Positions 24,428 through 36,225 of a DNA stretch of 64,000 bases are shown piece after piece. Positions within the stretch are counted from its first letter, which is position 1. Each line of letters starts with the position of its first letter. The stretch comes from Scenedesmus sp. ARA3. Lineage: Eukaryota > Chlorophyta > Chlorophyceae > Sphaeropleales > Scenedesmaceae. The DNA is taken from the NCBI GenBank assembly GCA_004335835.1, contig RWJK01001568.1, positions 34,708 to 98,707 of the forward strand, in the 5' to 3' direction. Both the position numbers and the translations under genes were made by a program. The notes beneath the pieces were generated by a model. That model was not told the origin of the DNA. It searched no databases and worked only from the letters and a program-made list of their open reading frames with translations.

Positions 24428-27400
24428 ATGTGTGTATGTGGCGCCCTGCACCATGGCGTTGTGCAGATGCGTGAGGTCATCCAGTTGAGCGGCACTGCCG
24501 CAAGCATGCAGCCTGGAGAGCTGCCCGTCCTGCCAGACTTGCGCCCTGCACAGGAGGACGCGCTGGAAGCCATAGAAGCATTCATGGCAGGTCCAGAGCA
24601 TCATGGCATCGTGCAGATGTTCTGCGGCACTGGCAAGAGCCGCGTCATGCTGGAGCTCGTTGAACGAGATTTTGCAAAGTCCTGCAGCACTGCCACAAGC
24701 AGCATGGTGCTGGATCTCGCAACAACCACCCCGGGCAGCACCTGCGCAATTGTGGTGCCCAGCATTGCGCTGATCACACAATTTGCGCGCGACTACGTGC
24801 TCAAGTATGGTGTCACCGAGCGCTGCGACGTGATGTGCATCTGCAGCGAGAATGAGCTGCCCAGGCATGACCCAAACCATGCAGACATTGCATACACCAC
24901 CAGCAAGGAGCGCATCTGCCACTTCCTGCAGCAGCAGCAGGAGCGGCAGGTACGCCACGACCCCGCAGCGGCTTTTTGTCAGCCGCAGCCGCTGCCGCCG
25001 CCGCCGCAGCAGCAGCAGCGCCAGGCACCACGCAGCTGCTGCTGGTGACGTATCAGAGCTTCCCCACCTTCCGTGCAGCTGTTGTGCAGCAGCAGGCCCA
25101 GCTGGACCTTGTCATGTTTGATGAGGCACACCACATCACAGCAGCACAGGTGAGCAGCAGGCGACTTCCCGCCCTTCCAGCAGTTGACCCGCTCACATGG
25201 AGTTTCCTGCATGCCAGGCATCCCCATCAGTGTCATCCAAGCTCTTTTTGAGGCCTACCTGGGCACTTGCAAGACAGCCCTTCTAGCCTAGGGCCTTCTA
25301 AATGCAGTGATGATAGAGAAGTTGCATATTTTGACGCCACCAAAGCATGCAAGCAGTGCTTTCTGGCTAAGCGCTTTATGAACGCTTCAAACAAACAACT
25401 GCCATCAATGGTATACCAGCCATTTTCACCCTGGCCGGCACACTGTGTGATCATGCTTGCCACAGGTGTCCAAGCTGATGTTTGCTGCAGAGTTCAAGCA
25501 GCACGTGCGCAAGTGCCTCTACTTCACAGCCACCCCGCGCAATGCCAACGGCATCCGCATGCTGCCGCACAAAGATGGCACGCCAGGCGACTGCGGCCCC
25601 ATCCTGTTCAGCTACTCGCTGTACCAGGCTGTGCAGGACGGTGCCTGCAAGGACTTCAAGGTGCTGGTCATGTTCACTGACAGGTGCGTCATGAGAATGG
25701 GCAGCGCGTCAATGCTGGAATCCAGCTGTAGCTCTTCTGATGGACTAATGTGGAGCCGTGCAGTTCTTGGATGACGTACTTGCCAGAGTATGCCTTTCTG
25801 CATGTTCTTGCAAGGTCAAAGCCGTGCGCAGCAGCAGCACAGTGCTGCAAACTACAGGTGTGTGTGTCTCCAGCTCTGTTGTGACTCTGATATGATGCTT
25901 GTGCCTTGTTGCTTCTTGCCCTGCTGTGCTGCTGGCAGTGACGGGGGCGACATTGCAGGGGATGAGGCTCAGGCAGCAGCTGCAGGGGACCAGGCAGCCG
26001 CAAGCAGCTGGCGCCGCAGCAACAGCAGCCGCAGCAGCAGAGAGGTTCTAGCTGCCAGCTTTGCGGCAGCAGCCACAGTTGAGGTGGATGCTGCTTCGCC
26101 AGCCAGCAATGCGTCTGCTGCCACTGCTGCTGCTGCTGCTGGTGGTGGCAGCAGTGCTGGTGACAGGTTCAGATCAACAGCGCTGGCAGCAGGCAGGCCA
26201 TCACTCAAGCGCAGCAGTGCTGCTCTAGCAGCAGCAGCAGCAGCAGCAGCAGCGCCAAGCAGCATGCAGCATGTCAAGCGGCGCAGGCAACCTCTGTCAG
26301 CATCTGCTGCCGCAAGTGCATCAGCACACAGCAACAACAGCAGCACTGACGCAGGTTCCGCCAGCGAGGATGGCAGCGCTGCCGACTCTGCAGCTGCTGC
26401 AGGGCCGTTGAGCCTCGCTGACGTCAGCCATTATGATGCTGCTACTGATGATGACATGCCAGATATGGATGCAGCCAGCGACGACGGCAGTGACATGGAC
26501 ACAGCCTGCAGCGACGATGATTGGGGCAGCCTCTCAGCAGACATGGACGATGAGCAAGAGCAGGAAGAGGGCAATGCCGATGGCAGCGGCAACAGCAACA
26601 ACGCAGATGCAGTACCTGACTACGCTAAGCTGCGAGTGTTGGCGCGCAGCATTGCCCGCACTGGAGCAAACCGTGTGCTGTCCTTTCACAGCCGTCCAAG
26701 GTGGGAGATGGTTGTGTGCGGGCCTTTGCCACACCTGAGAACCAGCAGCTGCTGGCCCAGCTGCTGCAGGAGTTTGGCGCGGGCTACAAGAGAGTACGGC
26801 TGGAGGGGCTGACAGCTGAAGACAGCAGCCGGCAGCACCTGCTGCAAGAGTTTGATGCAACACCTGATGATGAGGTGTTTGTGCTGGCCTCGTGCCGCAC
26901 GATTGGCGAGGGCGTGGACACCAAGAATGCCAACATGGTCTTCTTTGCTGACCCGAAAGGATCCTACGCTGCAACCATCCAGGTGAACTGGCTGCTGTGA
27001 GCCTTGCATGCAACCTCAGAATCTCTACAGCATAGACTATGTTGTATTTAAAGTGACATGGATGCACGCTCTACTCACAGCTGACAGTGCTGCGCTGCGT
27101 GAATTGATGTGGCTGTTGTTTGAATTGCATTTGCTAGTCGTCCGTGACACCTGCGGTAAAGCTGAGAGGGGTACCATGCATGTGTGGACTGGCCTTAAGA
27201 TGCAATGCACAGTAGACCCTGCGTTTCCACTCAGGGCTGTTGATTCAGAGTAGCAAAGGCAGCTTTTCGGCTGACATATTCACTGACCTTCATGCTGAAT
27301 GTGTGTGTGCTGCTGCTGCTCTGCTGCCATCACTTCTTTCACTAATACTCAGGCGGTGGGCCGTGCCACCCGGCGCAACCCTCACGACGGCCCAGATGCC

Positions 27401-29244
27401 ACCGGCACGGTGGTGCTGATGGTGCACATCAACATGGCCAAGTACAGGGCGTGCGCCACAGACGCGGAGCGGGACACACTGCTGCGTGATGACCTCAGGG
27501 GCGCGGCAGGTGGCAGCTTTGAGGCAGTCACCAACTTCCTGCTGGCTCTGAAGGAGGAGGACGGCGAGTTCCTGCAGTATGGCAGCCGGGCTCTCAAGCA
27601 CAGCAGGAACCGGCAGCCAGCAGAGCAACAGCAGCATCCGCAACCAGCAGAGCAGCCTGAGCAGCCGCAGACCGCTGAGGAGCCGGCAGCTGCGGATGAG
27701 CAGCTGCCAGACCCACCTGCACAGCAGCAGCGCAGCAGGCGCAGAACCAAACAGGCTGCAGCTGGCAGCCGCAGCTCACACAACACAGGCAGCAGCGCGC
27801 CGCGCAGCAGCATTACAGCAGGCCTGCTGCGCCGTTTTCAGTTTGACTTCTCTCTGGCCCCAGGCTTTGAGCAGATCTTCCGGCTTGCTGACGCACAGGC
27901 TGATGAAGCAGGGGCTGCGGAGGGCAGCGCCTTCCTGGAGGCGCTGCTGCTGGGCACGCCTAGGTGCTGGGCACGCCTAGGCCAGGCCTGGCCTGCGCCA
28001 TGTGAGGATCTGCTGTGCAATGAGCACGAGGCAGCCTAGTACTGGCTTGATTGTGTGACCCCAAAAAACCCTGGTTGCCCTGCAATATCCTGACTTCAGC
28101 CAGAGCATAATGATCATTCTGCCCCCCTGGTGACACCATGCCGTGAGCCAGCCACTGGTGCATTGTTGCACTGCTGTCTGTTACCTTTGTGCCTGTGTGA
28201 AGTTGAGCAGCAGCTTACACGCTTCTCCATAGGTTGTAGGTGTTCATTTGCATGTTCGTGTATTGTGCCCGCATCTAGAGGTACCAGATCTGCAGCTGGG
28301 CTAGCCCAGCTGGGCATGACTATGTGTGTGCTGGCCATGCATGGTATGTGCTGTCTGCAACTGCCTGTAGGCAACCAGCAGCACTGCTGCTAGACAGCCC
28401 GGCTAAACGAGTGCGCCGCGAACCTTTGCTGACAAGGTGCAGCAGCTGCAGCAGTATGTGAGTGACAACAGCGGTCAGTTTCCCAGCCACAAGGGTGCAT
28501 CAGGCTCTAACGAGCGCCACCTGTACCAGTGGTGCAAAAAAATGTGCAGCAGGCGCAGGCACCAGAACCTGAGTGTGGATGAGCAGCATGCGCTGGAAGC
28601 AATCAAATAATGGAACTGGGGCAGGGAGGCATTCGGCAAGCGGCTCGATTTTGATAAACAGCTGCAGCTGCTGAAGCAGTTCCTGCTGCAAGAAGGTGGT
28701 CGGCTGCCACGCACTAGAGAGCGGTATGAGGAGCAGGACTTGGGCAGGTGGTGCAACTACTTGCGCCGGCAGCAGCGCGACGGGAAGCTAAAGCCTGCCT
28801 GGTTTGAGGAGCTGGGTCAGCTTACTGCCATTGGGTGGACTTGGCTAGAGGTGGGTGCCACCCTGTGCTCTGGCGGCTGCCATGTCAGTGCTGTGATGCT
28901 TCACATGCATCAATGCTGCCAGTGGCTGGCAGCACACACTGTGCATGCGGTCCGCACGCATTCAGCCTGGTGCGTGACAATGCTCACAAAGGGCACTGGC
29001 AGCGCTGCAGCAAGAATAGGCTCTGAAAGGTTGCAAGCTCAATGTGCGTTTGTATGAGTATGCAGGACTTCCTGATGCACTGCATGTTAGTGCCCACTGC
29101 TGCCACACCCGCACTGCGCCAGTGGCACATCGTGAAGCACTTGTGGTATTGGTCACTTCAGGTGCTGTGTCATCGGCATGTGCAAAGTTCTGTGCTGCGT
29201 GTTTGTGGCTGCAGGGCAAGCCCGGGCGGGTGCCCAAGAAGTGA
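24428..29244 (+). CDS. SF2 DEAH helicase with helicase-associated (HA) domains; possibly broken
   Basis: Exons: 24428 (or 24470)-24949, 25036-25149, 25466-25683, 25939-26700, 26701-26982, 27353-27963, 28412-28850 and 29215-29244. Motif I is GTGKSR, motif II DEAH, motif III TATP, motif VI QAVGRATR. Between III and IV lies a long Ala/Ser and acidic insert with a basic patch (VKRRRQP). The C-terminus has two HA-type helical repeats, each with a W/L core (LYQWCKKMC; LGRWCNYLRRQQRDGKLKP), and ends GKPGRVPKK. Two lesions are visible: at 26693-26703 the frame shifts between motif IV (VLSFHSR) and GDGCVRAFATPENQ with no plausible intron, and an in-frame TAA at 28608-28610 splits the HA region. Either the gene is decaying or these are sequence errors. 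The family unwinds nucleic acid; the substrate is unknown. The acceptor at 28412 is weak but the only one in phase. Confidence 0.78.
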
Positions 29245-30364
29245 GGCAGCTCGCAGCCAACGTGCTGCTACTACGGCAGCAGCCGCCAGGCACATGATGT
29301 GCAGCTGCAGGGGTCGGTGAGCGAGCAAGGCGTCGGTGTGCGGCTGCAGTGGCTGCGGAAGGCAGCTGAGGGTGGCTCCACCAGCCTGTCTGGAACAGCA
29401 TTTTGCGATCGTTCCATGTCCAGGGCTGACAGTGCTGAGTCCTTGTACTGTGTGGTTGACTGTTCAAGAGCCCTGGCATGTGCTGTCGAGGAGCTTGCGG
29501 GTGGAGTTGTGCTTCATTATCTCACTTAAAGTTGCAGAGTCAGTTGCAGTCCGCTGCTGCACATGGCATGTGCAGGACAAAGTGCCAGCGTTGATACAAT
29601 GGCTTGGAAAGCCCTGGCCGCCACAGGCCAGCAGCCAATGGGCGTTGCACGCAAGCATTGCGCAATGTCAACTCTATGCACGTGGCATGGCGGTTGCTAG
29701 ACGTCTTACGCAGCCAGGGTTTCACCAGCGTGAAGGCTTCAGGGATGATTTGCACAAGCCTTGGCATGCTTCTGTAAGCTTCTATTTAGATCGATCTGGC
29801 TGTATGGCGGGGCCACGCGTGGTATGTTGCTGGACAAATATATTGCTTTGCAAAGCACAGTAGCAACAGCAGCACGCTAGATGAGCAGCGTCTGTGAGCT
29901 TGCAAGGTTGGCGCGAGGTCTGAACCTTTGAAGTACCTTTTTCTCTGTAGAGCGCATGTTCGGCGCGAGAGACTGCCAGCATGTGATGATAGTGCGGCAA
30001 TACGTACGTTGCTGACGTCAGCAGTGGCAATGCCCTGCTAGCGGTGACGCCTAACTAGGACGAATGTAGTACATCACCTACAAACAGACATACGGGCCCC
30101 ACAACCTGCAGCTGCCTTGCTCTCGCATTGTCAAATCTCCAGCATCTGCAGCACTCCATATATCAGTAATAGAAATTCTCTGCATCATGCACCGGTGACA
30201 TCAAACCACCCTGGGAATCGTAGTGCAAAAATGCAGTATCACAGAGAAAGTGCAGCTTGCTTGGGTGACAGCTGCTGCGGCCAGGACCTACGCAGACCAG
30301 CCTGCACTGTGCACTGTGTTACCAGCCTGCCAGCCAGCACAGGCGCTGCCGGCGGGCTAGCTAT

Positions 30365-30397
<33 letters not shown>

Positions 30398-30502
30398 TGC
30401 TGCCTGGTAATGAGCACCTGCTTGTGCAGATGCAGCTGCAATTAATTGCGGCAGCCCTGCTTCTGCTGCAGCAGCCACAGGTATATCCACACCCCACGAC
30501 AG
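29245..30502. other. Convergent intergenic, no gene seen
   Basis: These are the 3' flanks of the helicase (+) and the IMPACT homologue (-). A short CTG run is at 30364-30402. No coding signal supported. Confidence 0.45.
29773..29777 (+). terminator. Candidate poly(A) signal TGTAA, helicase gene
   Basis: TGTAA lies about 530 nt behind the last helicase stop codon. It is the first clear instance on this strand that I saw. Confidence 0.35.
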
Positions 30503-31008
30503 TCAATGCTTCTTCTTGTGCCCTTTCTTCGAGCCGCCCTGCTGGCCGCTGCTGCCCCCGCCGTGCTGTATGAAGCCTGTCTGCTCCAGCAGCTGCCGTG
30601 CAGTGTTGTTGATCAGCCCAAAGCGGGCAGGGCCCAACAGGATGCCGCCAAACCAGCGGGACACAACCACCACAGCGTTCTGCACGTCAGCAACCTGCAG
30701 CATCAGCAACAACAGCAGCAGTGGAGTGCGCAAGTAGTGAGCAGGAGGAGCAACAACAGCAATGCATTGGTGTATGATGCTAGCTGCTGGATGCTGTGTC
30801 TTCATCACATGTTCATGAAGGATGGGACAACAGTAGCCCTCCAGCCACCCCACTGCATACACATCCAAGCACAACCTGTGTGTACATGATACACGTACTC
30901 AGTACTCAAAGCCTAGGCTGGCAGATCCTGGGAAGCATATGCCGGCAGCTGCTGGGAGTTAGCAGGTCCTAATCAGCAGCGTGCATAACAGCGCTGTTGC
31001 ACAAGCTC

Positions 31009-31041
<33 letters not shown>

Positions 31042-33505
31042 CTAGCCGCACCCACCTGCAGCAGATGCAGCAGCCTGCCGCCGGCTGCTGCCTCTCCATC
31101 ATCGTCAAAGTCCTGATAAAACACGCCCGGCTTGCCGGGTGCTGCAATGCGGTAGGCCATGATGTTATGTGTGGCGTTACGGATCTTGTTACTTTCCAGC
31201 AGCACCGCCACTACTGCCTTGACCTGCTCAAGCTGCGTGATCGGGGCCACGTGGGCCTGCAGTCATCAGATGTGAGATGAAACGAGGTTAGCGTGCACAA
31301 ATCAGCACAGCAAGGTGGTTTGAAGGCAGCATCAAAATGCATATCGCGCACACGTTGTTGGTAGCATGCGCACACTAACAGCAACATCAAACTGAGTAAG
31401 CACCCGCACAACGCACGCAAGCTGTGCTGTTTCAATGCAGACTGGTCTACTCAGCTTACTATGTGCAACATTTGCAGCCCATCCTGACGTAAAATTGTCA
31501 CCAACCTGAAATGTGGACTTGCGCTCCGTGTAGGGCTCCCCTGATACGATGAGGCCCCGCATCTGCAGCATGACTGCAGCATCGACGCCAGAGCCGTCAC
31601 CAGGCAGCTCCCTGCCTTGCTGCTGCAAGCACAAAGTGTCGCAAAACCAATGCACACAGTCGGTACAATGGATAGTCTGTGTGGAAAGTGGACAGTTGCT
31701 CAGCACGGCATGACGAGCTGCCAACTCAGCAATCCACATGCCATGGCGGCATGCGTGTTCAAGGCGACATTCCCGCACGCTCAATGGCACGCCAGCGCTT
31801 GCGGCATGTTGCTGCCTGCTCGATCATTACATACGTACATCGGCTGCATTTGAGTGATTTGTAACATGTTTGTAACACATTTTAAACTCACCCTCTCAGA
31901 TGACTCTGGCAGATGATGCAGCGCATCGTCCAGCTCATCATCTGTATGGCTGCTGCTTCCTGGCTCGCTGCTGCTGCTGCTGCCGCCGCTGCTGCCAGCC
32001 AGGGCTAGGCTGGCTTGCAGTGCTGCTGCCAGCTGCTGCTGCTGCTGCTCCTCCTCCTGCCACTGCTGCAGCTGCTCCCGTAGCCACTCAACCTGTGTGA
32101 AGAGACAGACGTCACCTGCAGCAGCAGCAGCAGCAGCAGCAGCACATACAAGCACGTGAGCTGCAACATACTCGTGTGTCTGCAGTACCATATGTAAGTC
32201 AAGCACAGCACGCAGCCGCCAGCCTAACTGGCACAAGGAAACAGAGGTGGCGGCCACTGCTACTGCTGACATTGCTTCGAAATCGCGCTGAACAACAGCT
32301 GACTGGACACAGCACACAGCCTCTCTTGTGCCACGCTGCTGCGTCAATCTGCAACCGCCGCCGCCGCTGCTGCTGCTGCTGCCACCACCTCTATCACTCA
32401 CCAGGGCAGAACATCGCCTCCATCTCTGCCACCGCTTCTCCCAGCTGCCACTGCTGCTGCTGCTGCTGCTGGTGCTGCCACTGCTGCTACCACTGCTGCT
32501 GCTGTAGCCGCTCACCAGGGCAGAACATGGACTCCATCTCTGCCACCGCTGCCGCCAGCTGCTGTTGCGGCAGGTGTGGTGCATCAAGCTCAAGCACAGG
32601 CCCCACGGCTCACTGACTATTCAAAATGTGGACGCCTGCCTACCACGCTGCTGCCTCAAGCTGCTGCCGATCACCCATGCCTCACTGGCTATGTAAAGCA
32701 GACCATTGCATGCTTTCCGGCACTGCTGCTGCAGCTGCTGCCACCTCTATCACTCACCAGGGCAGAACATGGCCTCCATGTCTGCCACCGCTGCCACCAG
32801 CTGCTGCTGCGGCAGGTGTGGCGCATCCAGCTCCAGCACAGGCCCCACTGCTGAGGGGTAGGCTGCTGGCAGCAGTGCCCGCAGCACTGCAAGTGGAGTG
32901 GCATTCTTACTGGGCAGGTACACCTGCAGAGTTTGCAATAAGCGGTTACAGGGGTTTGGTGTGAGATTATAAGAGTATGAGCACTGCCACTGGAGTGGCA
33001 CTCTTGCTGGGCAGGTACACCTGTAGGGGATGCAATGCGTGGTTGCAAGGGGGGCTGATGTGAGCTGTTTAGAGGATTACTACTGCCACTGGAGCGGCAC
33101 TCTTGCTGGGCAGGTACAGCTGCAGGCATTGCAGTTATTGGTTGCAGGGGTTGGTGTGAGCTTCATATAGGATGCCTACTGCCACTGATGCAGCACTGTT
33201 GCTGGGCAGGTACAGCTGCAGGGAGCACGGGTCTGGTGTGAATTTCGGCCAATAGGAAAGCATTGGGGCTATGGCGCAGGGAGTGCTGCCTGCACTGCTA
33301 TAGGGGAGTGTCGGAGCTGCAGGGCTGGTTATCTTGCCAGCAGCAGCGGCAGCAGCAGCAGCAGCAGTGGTAGCAGCGGTAGCAGCGCTGCACACAGCCA
33401 GCTCACCTTGTAGCTGCAGGCATCTGCATCGTACTCGCAGTCTGCGTCGTAGATTGCGTGCAGGGACTCGCGTTCTTCTGCCTGTGCTTCCTTATCGCTG
33501 CTCAT
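30503..33505 (-). CDS. IMPACT/Yih1 homologue (RWD + UPF0029 domains)
   Basis: Six exons: 33505-33407, 32923-32758, 32115-31892, 31619-31506 (alternative acceptor at 31622), 31256-31056 and 30694-30503; 331 residues. The N-terminal RWD domain starts MSSDKEAQAEERESLHAIY and continues through CPGDVCLFTQVEWLREQL. A Gln/Ser linker follows. The C-terminal Impact domain has SGEPYTERKSTFQAHVAPI, NATHNIMAYRI, DDDGEAAAGGRLLHLLQ and SRWFGGILLGPARF, all diagnostic. The tail is basic (KKGHKKKH). In other eukaryotes this protein binds GCN1 through the RWD domain and restrains GCN2, tuning the amino-acid starvation response. The second exon is flanked on both sides by decayed copies of its own ends. Confidence 0.92.
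32394..32612 (-). repeat. Two intronic copies of IMPACT exon 2 3' end plus donor
   Basis: The end of exon 32923-32758, encoding AVADMEAMFCPG and followed by gtgagt, recurs downstream in the intron at about 32511-32612 (long, reaching back into LELDAPHLPQ) and 32394-32460 (short, followed by the same gtgagtgatagaggtgg start as the real intron). Confidence 0.85.
32975..33225 (-). repeat. Three intronic copies of acceptor plus start of IMPACT exon 2
   Basis: Upstream of the real acceptor (exon start 32923, VYLPSKNAT) three copies of gtacctgcccagyaagartg-like sequence occur with period 96-99 bp. One keeps ctacag before gtgtacc; the other two read ctgcagctgtacc. The unit also contains shared intron sequence (aaccnctgcaa). 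Confidence 0.85.
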
Positions 33506-33756
33506 CCAGCAGCAGGCGGTCCAAGCCTACTGCTCGGCACAGCTCTCGGCGTGCAAGCCCCAGGTTATATGTAGATACAGCCGTCAGGATGTGGTTTAAG
33601 TCATTATTGCGTCATTAGCCCGTCGTAAGCCAGCTTCAAGGGTTTCCAGTTCGTGTTTGGTGCCGGGCTGTATGAACGCCGCAACTACGTGCAAGCAGAA
33701 TGTGGTTGTGACACCTGGCAAATATATTCTCTGCTACACGATTGCGGAATGATCAG

Positions 33757-33853
33757 GTGGTCCGCAGTGACCACTGCGGACCACTTGAGCGCTGGCAAAC
33801 CCTGGTGCTGGCACCAGGCTGGTGCATAACTGCAGGGTTTGGGGTTTGAACCC
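33757..33853. repeat. Cluster of three perfect palindromes
   Basis: Within 100 bp: 33757-33784 (13-bp arms gtggtccgcagtg, 2-nt centre ac); 33801-33818 (8-bp arms cctggtgc, centre tg); 33842-33853 (5-bp arms gggtt, centre tg). They lie about 250 bp upstream of the IMPACT start codon. They could form cruciforms or be dyad-symmetric protein sites; the role is unknown. Confidence 0.7.
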
Positions 33854-34448
33854 GCCTGGTCAACACAACAATGCTCAGTTGAAAATGTTTCCTACGGCCC
33901 GTTCAGCCGACAAAATAAACTGCCTCTTGTGTTACCAGGCATCCATTCATAACGGGTACGCTCAGAAGTTTGCAGCAACTGCAGCTGCATCTGGCGGAGC
34001 AGTCACTGCAACAACAACCATGCCGGCACCCGCCCGGGTAATGACAGCCAGCAGGCAAAAGCCCATGCACACTGCAGTTGCCAGCAGTGGCTGGCCCCAC
34101 ACACCATCTGTGTGACTTCAAAGCAGGACACACTGTTATGCGTTGCAGTGTGACAGGCCCTGTTGCTGCATGCACAAATACAACTCGCTCGCACTGTAGG
34201 GTAATCACAGCAAGGCAGCTCATATGTGCATAGTGTGTAGCATGTACACAATATTTTTAGCAGACATCTGATCTATCTCCAATGCAGACAACATAAAAGG
34301 CATACCAACATGACAATAATCAATGTCACGGTGGTCACACCCGCACGTGAAGAGACGCCTACAACCCAACAACACCTGATGTCAGGAGTATAGCTGATCA
34401 CATGGGCGGCATGCAGAGACATACACGACGCGAACTGTTGAGCCCAAC

Positions 34449-34453
34449 TTACA
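34449..34453 (-). terminator. Candidate poly(A) signal TGTAA, Gly-rich gene
   Basis: TGTAA on the minus strand lies about 208 nt behind the stop of the Gly/Trp-rich protein. Confidence 0.5.
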
Positions 34454-34660
34454 GCACAACATACATCAAGTGCTTTAGAGCATGCCACGTGTTGGTGCCG
34501 TGCTTGCATGCATTAATATACGGGCCTTCTTGCACCAAGCTGCGATGCCTGCTCTTGGGCATGGAATGCAAGACATCAACAGCACGAGCAGGATCAGCAC
34601 AGCAGCAAGAACTTCATCATATGAAGAACTCTCTGCACAGCTCATCCTCCTTGCTGTTGC

Positions 34661-36194
34661 TCATGCCCGCTTCTTGTCAGCAGCAGCAGCAGCATGCCTC
34701 AACAACCTCCGGCCATAACCTCCGCCACCATAGTCATTATAATCATAACCCCCGCCGCCGCCAAAACCGCCGCCGCCCGGGTACCCGCCAAAACCGCCGC
34801 CGCCGCCCCACATTGGGTAACCTCCAAAACCTCCAAAACCGCCGCCAGGGAAACCGCCAAAACCGCCGCCTCCAAAGCTGTTTGATGATGTTGCCTGTGC
34901 ATTTGCAAAGCTGTTGCCACCCCACGGCCCGCCGCTTCCAGCGCTAGCACCAGCGCTTGCAAAAGAGGAAGAGCCTCCAAACTGATCAGTTGCATCGGCA
35001 CTCTGCAGTAGAGTTGTGTTGCATTTCAGCTCAGCAGAGGGTTTGCGGCCCTCCTCACTCACTGCAAAAGGGAGTAGATGAGAGCGCAGCATGGCAAGGA
35101 CACATGCACAAGCAGGTTTGCAACGAGTTACGTGCTGCCGAGGATGGACTGTAGCTGACGTGCTGTAGATCTCCCAACTTGTTTCGAGCATTGATATCAT
35201 TGTGCACCATGGTGCACCAAGTGTGTGCACGCATCATGTGCTAGCTGCATGGATTGCTCAAGCTCAGGGCTTCCAAACGCGCTGGCAGTCTACCTACATG
35301 CGCCGGAGCTGCTGTGTTGCTCTGAACTCTCACATGCTGCCACTGCTGCAGCTGCTCGCGCTTGACCACTAGGTGATCAGCTACACAAAGGTGAGGAAGA
35401 CACCTGCGTGCATGGTTCTATCAGGTCTTTTCTTCTGTGCTGTAGTACTGTGCTTGCTGCCTCACCTGCAGCTTCCTGCCAGCCAGAGCAAACTTCAGCT
35501 TGCGACCCCAGCCTGCAGCAACAACAGGTCAGCGGGCGCTTTCTTTCTAGACGCACGATACCATCCAGCCTGCTATAAATGGATTTGAAAAAACAGCAAC
35601 AAGGTTGTGTGCTGCTAGTGCTTGCGTCTCAAGTTCAATGTCCTGCCCGCTTGCATACAGCCGCCACTTCAGCTGCTGCAGATTCACACACAGCCACTTG
35701 CCATGTGCCGCTCCAACAGCAGGCTTAACAATGCCGCAGACAGCTTCGCGATCAAGACCTCCACAGTTGATCCAGATAAGGATCAAGACCTCCACAGTTG
35801 ATCCAGATAAGGNNNNNNNNNNNNNNNNNNNNNNNNNNNNNNNNNNNNNNNNNNNNNNNNNNNNNNNNNNNNNNNNNNNNNNNNNNNNNNNNNNNNNNNN
35901 NNNNNNNNNNNNNNNNNNNNNNNNNNNNNNNNNNNNNNNNNNNNNNNNNNNNNNNNNNNNNNNNNNNNNNNNNNNNNNNNNNNNNNNNNNNNNNNNNNNN
36001 NNNNNNNNNNNNTCAAGACCTCCACAGTTGATCCAGATAAGGATCAAGACCTCCACAGTTGATCCAGATAAGGATTTGCATAAAGCCAAGATATCACAAA
36101 CACTTCATGCTCACCTGAGCCGGAGCCTGCACTGGCTGATGCCTGGGCAAAGGAGTTGCTGCCACCCCAGGGGCCACCCCAGCCCTGGGAGCCT

Positions 36195-36225
<31 letters not shown>

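Larger units (their letters stand above)
33506..34660. other. Intergenic with a palindrome cluster
   Basis: This is promoter space of the IMPACT gene and the 3' flank of the Gly-rich gene, both minus. Three perfect short palindromes at 33757-33853 are listed separately. No gene seen. Confidence 0.5.

Noticed and set aside
24041..24958. 305-aa minus-strand open frame
   Set aside because: It overlaps the helicase exon with motif I on the plus strand; its translation has no motif and is a shadow of biased codon use.
28608..28610. Alternative genetic code with TAA as Gln
   Set aside because: Dirigent-like A and the MaoC gene end properly at TAA, so TAA is a stop in this genome.
33830..33860. 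tRNA-like ggtttgaaccc
   Set aside because: It is one of a set of palindromes; no cloverleaf or acceptor stem can be drawn around it.
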